Assembly (NCBI GenBank): GCA_020725865.1
Contig: DYEC01000010.1
Span: 173,789-237,788, forward strand
Source: Anaerolinea sp.
Lineage (GTDB): Bacteria > Chloroflexota > Anaerolineae > Anaerolineales > Anaerolineaceae
DNA length: 64,000 nt
Reading direction: 5' to 3'
In this document: positions 33,839 to 42,964 of the stretch, one piece after another
Numbering within the stretch: the stretch's first letter is position 1
Layout of the letters: each line of letters starts with the position of its first letter
Made by a program: the position numbers and the translations under genes
The notes under the pieces: model-generated
What the model saw: the letters and a program-made list of their open reading frames with translations, nothing else
Told to the model about the DNA's origin: nothing
Database searches by the model: none

Positions 33839-35659
33839 TTATGGAACCTGCCGCAAGGTAGGCACCTTTAATTCCTGATCGGATTTCAACACCATAGAAT
33901 CAGAAAGACTGTTAACCTCTAAAATCGCGCGAATGGTGGAAAGATTCAGCTTCGCTATACTGGCTAAATTTTGACCTGCTTTTGCTGATACAGTCCTTAT
34001 CACATAAAGAGACGCTGGCTTCTTAAACGCTTCTGCATATAAAGTGTACGCATCATAAAACTTATTTCGTGCAGCCAATCGTTGTGCAGCATCGAGAGTG
34101 GCAACGAAATTCGCATCATCAGATATTCCCCTTACATTAAACTTTTGGATTGCATATTCAAAATATGAAACTGCTTCTTCATACTTACTTAGGTAACCCA
34201 AGGTATATCCAAGCAAAATCTGCACCTGAAAGAGCTGCATACTGTTTTCAGTTTGTTCCCAAGCTAAAATTTCAGCCGCCTCAAAATCACTCCGTGCATA
34301 AGAGTAATATCCTACTGAATAATAACGATGTCCCCTGAGCATATAGGCTTCATACAGCAAATGCCTTACCATCCCCCCCGCATAATTTTTGTCAAAAGAT
34401 ATTATTCGTTGAAACTTACTTATAGCAGTGTCCCAGTCTCTTTTGTTAAATGCCTGAACCCCATCTATATAAATCTGCGCACGGTTTAATTCAGCACTTG
34501 CCGCCTGGTTATCGGGTTGAATGCTGGACACCTTTCTCAGATAGGTCAGGGCTTTAAGCAACGTATCCGAATCCAAGTTTGGATCATTAATGAACATGCG
34601 AGCCGTTTTTTGATATTTTACAACCAATAAATCTCGCATAATTTTCTGTAAATTCTGGCGTTCATTAGTGAATGCCTTGTTTTGTGGTACCAGGGCTACT
34701 GCTTTGTTATAGTACTCTTCTGCCTTATCTATATCGCTAATCGTAGCTTGAGGGTTATTGAGAATTATTTCTATTTGGTTGTAGTAGCTGACGAATAATT
34801 GTTCCTCCATGCCCTCCCATTCAATATTTGGTTCCAACTGAAACACTTGTTCGTAACATGAAATCACAGTTGCCCACTGTTGATTTTGATAAGCAGAGGT
34901 TGCTTGCGCAAGCAATTCATCAACCTTGATTCTTTTATTCGCCAGATCAAACTGGTAATTGACATCCTTATATAGAGGAGATTCTTTCTTAATTTTTTCT
35001 AGAATTGGAAGAGCCTCGCGGTATCTGCCTTCTGCAATCAGATTCATTGCTATATCATAGTTGGCATCAATTAGCGCAAGATTATCCAACGCGGCGGTTA
35101 GCTCTGGGAGTGCCTTGTACTCAGGATCAATTGTTCGAATGCGATCCAGCACCATGCGGCTCTCATCAACTTTCCCCACCTCGATTAATGCCCTTGCCTG
35201 GGATTCGAGTGTTTCTAACAAGACCCTATTTTGAGCCTGTTCCTCTGAAACCCGAGGAGTTGTCAATGCCTGATACACTTTTCCCCCCCATTTAACGCCG
35301 GCAAATCCTAAAACCGCTACCACTAAAACACCAATCAAAATATTGCGCATGCGGGGCGTGATGAAAATCCCCGCTTTCTCGCGAGAATCCACCTGCGCTT
35401 TGCTAAAAATGGAATACTGAATATCAATATCCTCCTTTAGCTCCAGTAACTTTGGCTCACCAGGATATTTTCTCAACAAGGCCCCGAGGATATGCGAACA
35501 CGTTTCCCATTCCGCCTGCTGATACGCAGCCATCAGCTTCTTATAGTCGTTATCCAATAATAAATAATCGGTTTCACCAGGAACTGGTGTATTTCCACTT
35601 TCACCATCCGTAGAAAAAACTATTGGTTTTGAAACATTAATCTTTTCAGACTCAGCCAT
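33839..35659 (-). CDS. TPR-repeat membrane protein with C-terminal LysM-like domain
   Basis: 606 aa. A cytoplasmic N-terminal region (about 105 residues) precedes one transmembrane segment (NILIGVLVVAVLGFAGVKWG, near 107-126). Some ten TPR-like helical pairs follow (for example EGRYREALPILEKIKKESP and QQWATVISCYEQVFQLEPN). The last 55 residues read like a LysM fold: VRTVSAKAGQNLASIAK then NLSTIRAILEVNSL and a KSDQELKVP end. It sits between tadC and tadA, where other Tad loci place TPR proteins (TadD), but its membrane anchor plus LysM is a different build. It probably tethers the machine to peptidoglycan. Confidence 0.75.
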   Translation of the reverse strand: MAESEKINVSKPIVFSTDGESGNTPVPGETDYLLLDNDYKKLMAAYQQAEWETCSHILGALLRKYPGEPKLLELKEDIDIQYSIFSKAQVDSREKAGIFITPRMRNILIGVLVVAVLGFAGVKWGGKVYQALTTPRVSEEQAQNRVLLETLESQARALIEVGKVDESRMVLDRIRTIDPEYKALPELTAALDNLALIDANYDIAMNLIAEGRYREALPILEKIKKESPLYKDVNYQFDLANKRIKVDELLAQATSAYQNQQWATVISCYEQVFQLEPNIEWEGMEEQLFVSYYNQIEIILNNPQATISDIDKAEEYYNKAVALVPQNKAFTNERQNLQKIMRDLLVVKYQKTARMFINDPNLDSDTLLKALTYLRKVSSIQPDNQAASAELNRAQIYIDGVQAFNKRDWDTAISKFQRIISFDKNYAGGMVRHLLYEAYMLRGHRYYSVGYYSYARSDFEAAEILAWEQTENSMQLFQVQILLGYTLGYLSKYEEAVSYFEYAIQKFNVRGISDDANFVATLDAAQRLAARNKFYDAYTLYAEAFKKPASLYVIRTVSAKAGQNLASIAKLNLSTIRAILEVNSLSDSMVLKSDQELKVPTLRQVP

Positions 35660-35687
35660 TATTTATCACCTAAAATATCACGTGTCA

Positions 35688-36716
35688 TTATCGATTAAAA
35701 ACCTCAAGTAGATTGGGAATTAAAGGTCCAAGAATAACAGCAAATATTGCGGGCAAGATCAAAAGAGCCAAAGGAACAATCATCCGGGCTGGTAATCGAT
35801 AAGCAATCTCTTTTGCACGCAGGTGGCGCAAAATGCGCATTTGCTCTGCCTGACCATGCAATACATCAGCTATACGCATTCCAAGCAACTCTGATTGAAT
35901 GATCACTGCCACAAAACTTGAGAGTTCATCAATGCGCAAACGATCACTCATGTTACGCAAAGCTTCAGCACGTGATACGCCAATCTCCATTTCATTAATT
36001 ACACGGCGGAATTCTTCACTGATGGCCGTTTGCCAATAATCACTGACCCGTTGAAGGGCTTGGTCAAACCCCAAACCCGCATCAGCACATACGGAAAGCA
36101 TATCTAAAGCATCAGGCAGCGTATAGCGGATCTCCGATATGGATTTCCGAACAAGCATATTCAACCACATTGAAGGCAGCAGATATAAAATCAAAATGAT
36201 AGCAATTCCTAAATACACCCGGACAAGCAATGGATCGCTGAAGCGCTTGATCAGCTCACCAATGGAAGTATTCGCAAATAATGCTATCAATTGCCCCAGA
36301 CTAGGATAGTTCAGGAGAAATGCCAAAAAAATTCCGAGAAACAACAAGCCATAACGCAATCCATTAAACTCGCGAGCCCGCAATCCAAAGGGGTTCTTGG
36401 CTATCAATAGCTTGCGGTCCAGCTCGGCAATTGTAGCAGCAGGTAAATAGCGATAAAAATAATTTACCAGGCTTTTTATAAGCGGACTAAATACCCGGCG
36501 AAATATCGAACCGCTAAAAACTTGCTGAACCATTACAGGTGTATGAACAACCCTTGCCTGAATTGGTTCAGCCACAAAATCATTCAGCCTTCTGGAAATA
36601 TTATTAGTACCGATCGTGCGTACCCCAATGAACGTTAAAACAATCCCAGCGATAATTACCAGAGAGCCAATGCCTATCAGAAGGACCGTGCTATCTATAA
36701 AGCTCAGGCTTGCCAT
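35688..36716 (-). CDS. tadC: TadC-type inner-membrane platform protein
   Basis: 342 aa, type II secretion F family. Hydrophobic segments flank a helical domain with PDALDMLSVCADAGLGFDQALQRVS near the middle, and ARMIVPLALLILPAIFAVILGPLIP near the C-terminus, both typical of TadC. It works with TadB as the membrane platform rotated by TadA. Separated from tadB by 16 bp and from the TPR-LysM gene by 28 bp. Confidence 0.9.
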   Translation of the reverse strand: MASLSFIDSTVLLIGIGSLVIIAGIVLTFIGVRTIGTNNISRRLNDFVAEPIQARVVHTPVMVQQVFSGSIFRRVFSPLIKSLVNYFYRYLPAATIAELDRKLLIAKNPFGLRAREFNGLRYGLLFLGIFLAFLLNYPSLGQLIALFANTSIGELIKRFSDPLLVRVYLGIAIILILYLLPSMWLNMLVRKSISEIRYTLPDALDMLSVCADAGLGFDQALQRVSDYWQTAISEEFRRVINEMEIGVSRAEALRNMSDRLRIDELSSFVAVIIQSELLGMRIADVLHGQAEQMRILRHLRAKEIAYRLPARMIVPLALLILPAIFAVILGPLIPNLLEVFNR

Positions 36717-36732
36717 GCCACACTCCTTTTCA

Positions 36733-37701
36733 TCATACTCGCACCCGAGCGATCCTGCGCAACCAGATATTTCCTAAAATCACATTAATCCCTGCAACCG
36801 CAAAGATGGTTTGTGTAATTGGAGAGGTAAAAGCTTTGTCAAAGTAGGTCGGGTTGATGAAATAAATGATTAAGGCAGTAATTAATGGCAATAGCGTAAG
36901 AAAAGTACTGGTATAGCGCGCATATGATGTGAGCGCGCGCACCTCGCCAAAAAGTTGAATGCGCGCCCTGATTGTCTCAGTAACGGCCGTCAACATCGTG
37001 GAAAGATTACCACCTACCTGATTATTGATGATCACCGCAGTGACTACCATATGCAGGTCATCACTTTCCATTCGCGTGGATAAATTCAATAAAGCCTGAC
37101 CCAATGGAAGCCCCAGTTGGATTTCTCGTTTTACCCGATCAAATTCTTCTGAGGCGGGAGCTGGCAATTCGCTAACAACTACATCCAAAGATTGTAAGAA
37201 GCTATACCCCGCCTGTACAGCGCCGCGTATTAAAACTAAAGTGTCAATCAACTGCTCTTCAAACTTCTTTTGCCGATTCGCAATACTTACAATTAACAAG
37301 GTTCCAGGAACAAGATAAGCGATTAAAGCCAGACCTGATGCTACCAGGGCACTTCCCGTCAAATACCAGCCTCCCGCAAATACAATCCCAGTACCAATCA
37401 TGCGAATCAAAATGAACTCGGTAACTGTAATAGGCCAGTCTGCTCTCAACAATTGGAGTTGCAATTGCTCAGATGTAAATATTGAAAGCGTCTTGTTCAG
37501 CCTGTATCGGAACCTGCTCAATTGATCCTTACGCTGGTTATCAATCCTTAAGACGTCCTCCTGTGGCGGCCTTACATAATGGAATAAGCGATCCTGAACC
37601 GTGCTACCCCGTTTGTAAAGAGCATAGATTCCTGCAATAGTTAACCCAATTCCACAGAGCCCCAGAAAGATTCCAAGATAAATAGGGAATAAAGCTGACA
37701 T
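36733..37701 (-). CDS. tadB: TadB-type inner-membrane platform protein
   Basis: 322 aa, type II secretion F family. The T2SSF core FEEQLIDTLVLIRGAVQAGYSFLQSLDVV is followed by GLPLGQALLNLSTRMESDD and INNQVGGNLSTML, the standard motif order. There are three to four transmembrane helices. Located between tadZ and tadC in the tad operon, and the order tadZ-tadB-tadC matches other Tad loci. Confidence 0.9.
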   Translation of the reverse strand: MSALFPIYLGIFLGLCGIGLTIAGIYALYKRGSTVQDRLFHYVRPPQEDVLRIDNQRKDQLSRFRYRLNKTLSIFTSEQLQLQLLRADWPITVTEFILIRMIGTGIVFAGGWYLTGSALVASGLALIAYLVPGTLLIVSIANRQKKFEEQLIDTLVLIRGAVQAGYSFLQSLDVVVSELPAPASEEFDRVKREIQLGLPLGQALLNLSTRMESDDLHMVVTAVIINNQVGGNLSTMLTAVTETIRARIQLFGEVRALTSYARYTSTFLTLLPLITALIIYFINPTYFDKAFTSPITQTIFAVAGINVILGNIWLRRIARVRV

Positions 37702-37722
37702 TTGGTGGCACCCTTTAATTAG

Positions 37723-38964
37723 CTACCCTAAACGAGAAGACTTCGATAGAACCTCAGAGATTGGTTCAATAGGTGTCTTTACGAGATTGGGAGCTGGTAC
37801 AAGCTCCAATAAATCTTTGGCAAATTTCTTGAATGTCTTGCTGATATTGTGCCCCGGTTTCTTTAAGATAACAGGAACTCCTTCATTGATGCTGTTCTGA
37901 GCCACTTCTTCATCCACCGGTATCGAGACAAATACTTTAGTTCGCAGTACCTTCTCGATATCTGCAACACTCACGTCTGATTTTCTGCCAACTTTGTTAA
38001 CGACAAGTAATATCTTTTCCCGAGGATACGATAATGAGCGGGATATGTCCAGAAATTGCCTGGCAGCCCGCAAAGCAGACATTTCCGGAGTTAGAACAAG
38101 TAGAATCCTGCTGGCAGCATCCATATAAGTGACAGCCGCTTCGCTCAGGTAATTACCTCCGTCTACAACGATATTGGGATAGACGCTCTGTAAACCGAGA
38201 ACTACGTTGTATAAATCATCTGGCCGAATCCCTTGTGCCATGGCAATAGAACTTGGACTGGGCAGGATCTGAATCCCCGATACATGCCGAGCAACCACCT
38301 GACGGATTAGGCTCTCATCCATCGAACCGGCATGTGGTATCAAATCGGAAATCGAATTTGCCGTTCTCAAATTCATCACCACTGCGATGTCGCCAAAAAG
38401 ATGCTTCCCATCTACCAGAAGAACTTCTTCCCCGATGACTTGATACAATGCAATAGCAAGATTAGTAGCAACTGTAGTGCACCCTACGCCACCTTTTGGG
38501 CTGAAAACCACAAAATTCTTATTAGAAGTCTTTGCACTCACCAAGCTTTCCGGAAAGGTTGTCGCGCCGGCACTGCGTAATTGCAGCTCACGAACCCGGC
38601 GAAGTGCTGTTAACAATTGCAATTGTGAAAACGGATGTAGCATGAAAGCTCTGGCTCCAGCCATGATTACCTGTTGCGAAAAGCGCAGGGTTTCCTCTGA
38701 AAGAATAGCCACAACCGCGGTTTTAGGATATTGCATCGCGATTTCATCTACTAAGTCAAATATTTGTTCAGAAGGGACATACTCAAAATCAAGTAAAACA
38801 ATGTCCGGGCTTAACTCATGGATTGCGTTCAATATACCTTCTGAGGCCAAAGACGAATCCAGTAATTTAAAATCCGTCTCTTTCATAAAAGCAGTATTAA
38901 TCGTCTGGTTGATTAGCTCATTCTTGGAAACTACCAAAACCTGTGATGGTTCTATTGCTATCAT
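37723..38964 (-). CDS. TadZ/CpaE-like localisation ATPase
   Basis: 413 aa. Residues 1-125 form a receiver-like (CheY fold) domain (VLVVSKNELINQTINTAF, DIVLLDFEYVPS). Then comes a ParA/MinD-type ATPase with the deviant Walker A FSPKGGVGCTTVATNLA near 153-169, LLVDGKHLFGDIAVVMN (A') and LVVNKVGRKSDV. This two-domain build is the TadZ/CpaE family that positions the Tad apparatus at the cell pole. It begins the tad core after cpaB, with a 41-bp gap. Confidence 0.88.
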   Translation of the reverse strand: MIAIEPSQVLVVSKNELINQTINTAFMKETDFKLLDSSLASEGILNAIHELSPDIVLLDFEYVPSEQIFDLVDEIAMQYPKTAVVAILSEETLRFSQQVIMAGARAFMLHPFSQLQLLTALRRVRELQLRSAGATTFPESLVSAKTSNKNFVVFSPKGGVGCTTVATNLAIALYQVIGEEVLLVDGKHLFGDIAVVMNLRTANSISDLIPHAGSMDESLIRQVVARHVSGIQILPSPSSIAMAQGIRPDDLYNVVLGLQSVYPNIVVDGGNYLSEAAVTYMDAASRILLVLTPEMSALRAARQFLDISRSLSYPREKILLVVNKVGRKSDVSVADIEKVLRTKVFVSIPVDEEVAQNSINEGVPVILKKPGHNISKTFKKFAKDLLELVPAPNLVKTPIEPISEVLSKSSRLG

Positions 38965-39005
38965 CTTGTTAACGCCCTCTCTGATCCCGATTTTTTATTA
39001 CTATT

Positions 39006-39842
39006 TTACGGTAATATCTGTAATCCATACAATTCTGTGATGTATTCTTTGGTGATGGGGGTCAGTTCATATTTGTCCCTATTCGTCGGTGCTCTCACAA
39101 CAAAGTCAAACTTGGCATCCGAGTCGATCAAGTATTTCAGTAATAAAGCGTCTTGTGGGGGAATTGCCAGCAGATACGCCTTTACTCTGAGCTGTCCGCG
39201 TGACGGCGGAGCATTAGGGGGAGGTTCCGGGGCATTCTCATCAACGATTATATCGGCAACCAGAGCAGTAATGTCAGTTGCCTGATATGCATCGATCGTA
39301 AGTAAACGCTCCTCTAATATTTGCTCCCCTTCAGGAAGAGCAGGTTCTCCCTCCGCCGGTGCTCTTCGTAATTCAGAGATCATTGTTGCCAAAATATCAA
39401 CTATATCTCCCCGTTGAATGATTGCGTTCTGGCTCATTAAGTCCTCTGCTGGGAAAGCAAATAGTACGTGCTCTTTGCTGAGTATAAATGCTAAATCGCT
39501 GTTAATATTGGTCGGATTAGCAATATTATGCTGAAGTACCATCTCCCCCTGCACCAGATCAGTCTTAATAAATTTGTTTAACACCTCATCAATACTGGTG
39601 ATGGCATCGCGGGGAACATACTCTGCAGGTATTTCCGAAAGGGTTACATCTTCTTCACCAATGATTTCACCTAGGAACATATCGTGTGTAGTAATCACCA
39701 CTTTTGTTACCAGAGGCGGAACAGGAGTGGGTTGTACGGCGGTTGAAGCGGCCGTTTGGCGCAGGATGAACGAAACTACAAACACTCCAATTCCAACCAG
39801 GATAATGCCAGCCAGTGCAAAGATTAAGCCTCGTGCCTTCAT
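39006..39842 (-). CDS. cpaB: Flp pilus assembly protein CpaB/RcpC-like (SAF domain)
   Basis: 278 aa with GAAGGAGAAAG before ATG 39842. An N-terminal transmembrane segment (residues 5-27) is followed by a SAF-like domain (VVITTHDMFLGEIIGEEDVTLSEIP, VPRDAITSIDEVLNKFIKTDLVQGEMVL) and a C-terminal RcpC-like region. CpaB/RcpC usually shapes the secretin channel in diderms; its presence in a Chloroflexota-like Tad locus without a visible secretin is consistent with a monoderm or unusual envelope. Confidence 0.85.
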   Translation of the reverse strand: MKARGLIFALAGIILVGIGVFVVSFILRQTAASTAVQPTPVPPLVTKVVITTHDMFLGEIIGEEDVTLSEIPAEYVPRDAITSIDEVLNKFIKTDLVQGEMVLQHNIANPTNINSDLAFILSKEHVLFAFPAEDLMSQNAIIQRGDIVDILATMISELRRAPAEGEPALPEGEQILEERLLTIDAYQATDITALVADIIVDENAPEPPPNAPPSRGQLRVKAYLLAIPPQDALLLKYLIDSDAKFDFVVRAPTNRDKYELTPITKEYITELYGLQILP

Positions 39843-40147
39843 TGTTCTTTCTCCTTCTATGTCAATTCAAATGCCAAATCGATATACCTGCAGTCATTCA
39901 AAACTAAAACAAAATCCATAGAGGATCTGACAAAATATTCCAGATCTAACTACAGAAACCCATTTTTTGCCAGAACTTGGGTTCTTAACAATTCTCACTC
40001 TTGCAAAAAGGCATAAGGTTCCCATTGCGTAAGATCACGCAATGCCCTTTCAATTTTTCTGTTTTTTCCCAACCTCCCCTTTTTTTCAATAACAATCTAA
40101 CAAACAAATCTTGAACCTCATTGTTGAGCAAAATGATTTTAGACCTC
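39843..40147 (-). other. 305-bp intergenic gap inside the tad locus
   Basis: No coding sequence is seen on either strand and no Flp pilin is encoded here. On the minus strand a hairpin CATTGCGT/ACGCAATG (40044-40037 with 40030-40023, 6-nt loop) is nested within pairing GGCAT/ATGCC, forming a stem of about 15 bp in total with an internal loop. There is no U tract after it. It could be a leader element or promoter region for the cpaB-tad unit, separating it from the tadE/tadG genes. Confidence 0.5.
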
Positions 40148-41392
40148 TTACTTTGTCAAAGAAATGATATATACTCCAACATCCACTCCCCCCGTACCCG
40201 CCAAACCCTGCACAGGGTAGCCAGAGACAAAGTAACCCTCAATACTTTTTCGGTTCTTTTCAACAATCTTGGCAGCCACTGCCGCATCATGCCCCGGGCA
40301 TTTGCTATTAGACCCAGCGTCCACACAGGTGATATAAAAATTGGCAAAGCCAACAATGTGAAAATATTTTGTTGAAGCGCCTGAGGTATAAACTACCGTA
40401 TCCACATCACCTGGACCAAGAGGCATTGAGGTATGAGCTGTTGTCAGACAATTTTGATTGCTTGGTTTTAACGGATCACCCTGACAAATTGCGTTGAAAA
40501 CGGGCACCAAGACTACTTTGCCAACTTGATAATCATTAACGGCATTGTAAATAGAGGTGTCCACGCCGGATTGCTCAGGTATCCAGGTATGGACATAGAT
40601 TGGATTGTCATACCCATATCGAATCCACTTTTTGAGGTCATTGGCACCGCCCCCAGCGCCACTGAGATCCAGCCAGCTCCGGTCGCCATCTAGCCCAATA
40701 TCATTTATACCATCATTATTTAAATCACAATCTACTGTTCCACCTGGATAAGGCAAACAAAATTCTGCCGCAGTTTTGTTCGAATCCATGATGACATATA
40801 TGTGACTGGGCAAATAGTTCTTTTTGAAATTAAACGGTGTGGAGATGGTAGTGCCACCAATGTTCACCGTGCCTGGAGAGCCTGTGATCATTGGTTGGAG
40901 TTGTGTGTTCCAATCTAACAACCTCATTTCACAATCAGGGCTGTCAGACCCGAACAGCGGAGGGTGACACGCCCAAGATACGGGGAGAATGTGGTCTCCA
41001 CCTGCCGGCGTAAAACACGCTGCAGCAGCTTCTGCCGTGGCATTAATTTGCGGTATTCCTAGTAACTGCGCGAAGAAAGAGGTGTATGAAACGGTAGCCT
41101 GTACATGCACTTCACCATCTTGAATCCATGCAGTCGCGCTGGTGGCACGATTTTCCGATATGGCATAGTTCTGTGCAATGGTAATGGCAATTGTGCTTTG
41201 CCTACTGCCTTTACAAAGGTCGCGCGCTCCTGCCAGGGCTCCTGCATCTGCTGCTGCCTGTGCCTGTCTGCGACTCAAGTATGCCTGTCCCCCGTCTACA
41301 ACAAGCGCCGACATAGCCAATAAGCCAAAAATGGCTAATACGAACATGATAATTGCCTGTCCTCTGGCGTAGTTTTGCAGATAGATCTTCAT
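40148..41392 (-). CDS. TadG-like pseudopilin-family protein
   Basis: 414 aa from ATG 41392 (AAAGGGG 6 bases upstream). The N-terminus is a TadG-type signal: basic residues then QAIIMFVLAIFGLLAMSALVVDGGQAYLSRRQAQAAADAGALAGA, the hallmark membrane segment plus Ala-rich stretch of TadG/Flp-assembly proteins. The remainder (residues about 90-414) is an extracellular Cys-containing beta-rich domain with Ca-like DxNxDG (CDLNNDGIND). Probably a surface component of the pilus assembly. Confidence 0.82.
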   Translation of the reverse strand: MKIYLQNYARGQAIIMFVLAIFGLLAMSALVVDGGQAYLSRRQAQAAADAGALAGARDLCKGSRQSTIAITIAQNYAISENRATSATAWIQDGEVHVQATVSYTSFFAQLLGIPQINATAEAAAACFTPAGGDHILPVSWACHPPLFGSDSPDCEMRLLDWNTQLQPMITGSPGTVNIGGTTISTPFNFKKNYLPSHIYVIMDSNKTAAEFCLPYPGGTVDCDLNNDGINDIGLDGDRSWLDLSGAGGGANDLKKWIRYGYDNPIYVHTWIPEQSGVDTSIYNAVNDYQVGKVVLVPVFNAICQGDPLKPSNQNCLTTAHTSMPLGPGDVDTVVYTSGASTKYFHIVGFANFYITCVDAGSNSKCPGHDAAVAAKIVEKNRKSIEGYFVSGYPVQGLAGTGGVDVGVYIISLTK

Positions 41393-41414
41393 CTCAAACC
41401 CCTTTTCCAATCCC

Positions 41415-41834
41415 CTATGGCATGTTTACCGGAGCAACTGCAACGATAGAGCGTGCCCGAAGGGTAATTTGCTTCCCTGTTCCCAAAATCCGACTTAATC
41501 CCGGTGTCACCGGACGAAAAACATAGGTAGCCGTTATCGTCACACGAGGATCTGACGATGTGGCAGGCACCACTTCAACGTTCAAAGCTGATAGGTCCAA
41601 CCCAATTGCACGATTCTTTACCAGATTCACAACGTTGTTGATCTCGCTAGAGGTCTTGACCGGATTCACAACAGAATACCGGGTTCCCTCTCGAATTGCA
41701 TTATTCAGTGCCCCATAATAGTAAATTGCCCGCCCAAAGTCTAGAAAGAACGTGATCGCCAAGATCAACATTGGCAGGGTCAACGCAAATTCAACCAGAG
41801 ATTGTCCCAACGGTTGCCTTTTTCGTCTGATCAT
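41415..41834 (-). CDS. TadE-like protein
   Basis: 139 aa. GQSLVEFALTLPMLILAITFFLDFGRAIYYYGALNNAIREGTRYSV is the diagnostic TadE N-terminal helix with the Glu at position +5 after the processing-type site. The C-terminal part is a small beta domain. It overlaps the upstream TadE-like gene by 4 bp and precedes the TadG-like gene by 22 bp, forming a three-gene pseudopilin unit. Confidence 0.85.
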   Translation of the reverse strand: MIRRKRQPLGQSLVEFALTLPMLILAITFFLDFGRAIYYYGALNNAIREGTRYSVVNPVKTSSEINNVVNLVKNRAIGLDLSALNVEVVPATSSDPRVTITATYVFRPVTPGLSRILGTGKQITLRARSIVAVAPVNMP

Positions 41835-42289
41835 TGAACCACCATCCGTGAACTACTACTTAATACTAATGGACCATAAAATATTCGATAAATTGTCAAT
41901 TGCACAGTTTGCCGCACGTTCACTTCAACATATTGCCCTGCGGTGCAGCAGTTTGTGATTGTGATATCAGCGGGTTTAATATCGACGCCGATGCTGTAAG
42001 CTTCATTCTGTATTGCCTGTATTGTGCCCTGATAACAAACACCACCAACGCAGTTCGTTTTGTCTGAAGGGTTATAGGAAAGATAATAAGCCCCTTCTCT
42101 TGCAGCATTGGTCAGGGTAATTTTGATGAAATACGCCCTGCCAAAATCCAGAACACCCATGATCAGCAACAAAAGCAATGGAATAATTAATGCAAACTCC
42201 AATAATGCTTGAGCTGCATGTTTACTAGTCATCGCTCGTTGCGGATTCGTCCTTATTGCCATTTGTCCAATCATGTTTAAAAAAACCAT
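41831..42289 (-). CDS. TadE-like protein
   Basis: 152 aa if begun at 42289; ATG 42262 (preceded by GGA 6 bases away) or ATG 42232 may be the real start. HAAQALLEFALIIPLLLLLIMGVLDFGRAYFIKITLTNAAREGAYY is the TadE N-terminal helix with the conserved Glu. The C-terminus is beta-rich with two Cys pairs (CVGGVC, NCC). First gene of the pseudopilin unit. Confidence 0.83.
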   Translation of the reverse strand: MVFLNMIGQMAIRTNPQRAMTSKHAAQALLEFALIIPLLLLLIMGVLDFGRAYFIKITLTNAAREGAYYLSYNPSDKTNCVGGVCYQGTIQAIQNEAYSIGVDIKPADITITNCCTAGQYVEVNVRQTVQLTIYRIFYGPLVLSSSSRMVVQ

Positions 42290-42655
42290 TCAAGAGCTAT
42301 TCAAGAGCCCTACACAATCTAGCCAAAACGAGAACGGCACTGCCTGTTACTGTTGCGATTAAGTGATTATTCTTTTTACTATTCCCTCCTTAACCAACAA
42401 ACAAAAGCTGGCAAACCCGTAAACAACCAGATAATCACTTTTTCCCGCTATATGTTTCATTATAAGAACATCCTATGGTTTAATCAATATCGCGACCGTT
42501 TCAAAATTGCAATGTTTAGGGACGTAACTTCACAATCCTAAGTTATTACGAATAAAAACCCGCTCTGAAGATTGGGTTTCCCGTAAACCTTACAAAATTG
42601 TATGTTGACAGACAAAACTACACTTTGCTAAAATGTGACCACGAGAGAAAATATT
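42290..42655. other. 366-bp intergenic region
   Basis: No gene supported. It holds a 10-bp perfect inverted repeat AAGTGATTAT/ATAATCACTT (42361-42370 and 42431-42440) with a 60-nt loop, of unknown role, and the promoter of the small membrane protein at 42605-42634. A TadE-unit promoter on the minus strand is likely but could not be pinned down. Confidence 0.5.
42605..42634 (+). promoter_or_regulatory. consensus promoter of small membrane protein gene
   Basis: TTGACA (42605-42610), an 18-bp spacer and TAAAAT (42629-42634). The 5' untranslated region would be only about 15 bases. Confidence 0.7.
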
Positions 42656-42895
42656 ATGATATCAACAGTGACAACGTCAACGGTTACAACGGTTTCCCTA
42701 ACCTTTTTTGGTACTTCACTAGCTATAGTCGGTGTAATATTCTTGCTAAACCTGCTGGTTCAAAAAGAGTTGGTTTCCTGCAAGAACTCGAATCGCGCTC
42801 AATTGCTTGGTAAAGCATTGAATATTGGTATTATTCCCCTATTGTTGGCATTCATGATGTTGGTAGCTTACCGCGTGGTTGAAGTTCTTTACTAG
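42656..42895 (+). CDS. small two-helix membrane protein, unknown function
   Basis: 79 aa from ATG 42656, with AGAGAAA about 7 bases upstream; a GTG at 42635 overlaps the -10 region and is rejected. A Thr/Ser-rich start (STVTTSTVTTVS) leads into two transmembrane helices (LTFFGTSLAIVGVIFLLNLLV and LNIGIIPLLLAFMMLVAYRVVEV) joined by a basic loop. I do not recognise the family. The gene has its own consensus promoter and its own terminator, so it is a monocistronic unit, divergent from the TadE unit. Confidence 0.65.
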   Translation: MISTVTTSTVTTVSLTFFGTSLAIVGVIFLLNLLVQKELVSCKNSNRAQLLGKALNIGIIPLLLAFMMLVAYRVVEVLY

Positions 42896-42921
42896 AGTTG
42901 TATTATTCTTTATTCCCCCGC

Positions 42922-42955
42922 GGGCACGCTGCACAAAAAACAGCGTGTCTTTTTT
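42922..42955 (+). terminator. intrinsic terminator
   Basis: GCACGCTG (42924-42931) and CAGCGTGT (42941-42948) form an 8-bp stem with a 9-nt loop, followed by CTTTTTTATT. It serves the plus-strand small membrane protein. Confidence 0.8.
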
Positions 42956-42964
42956 ATTAGAACC

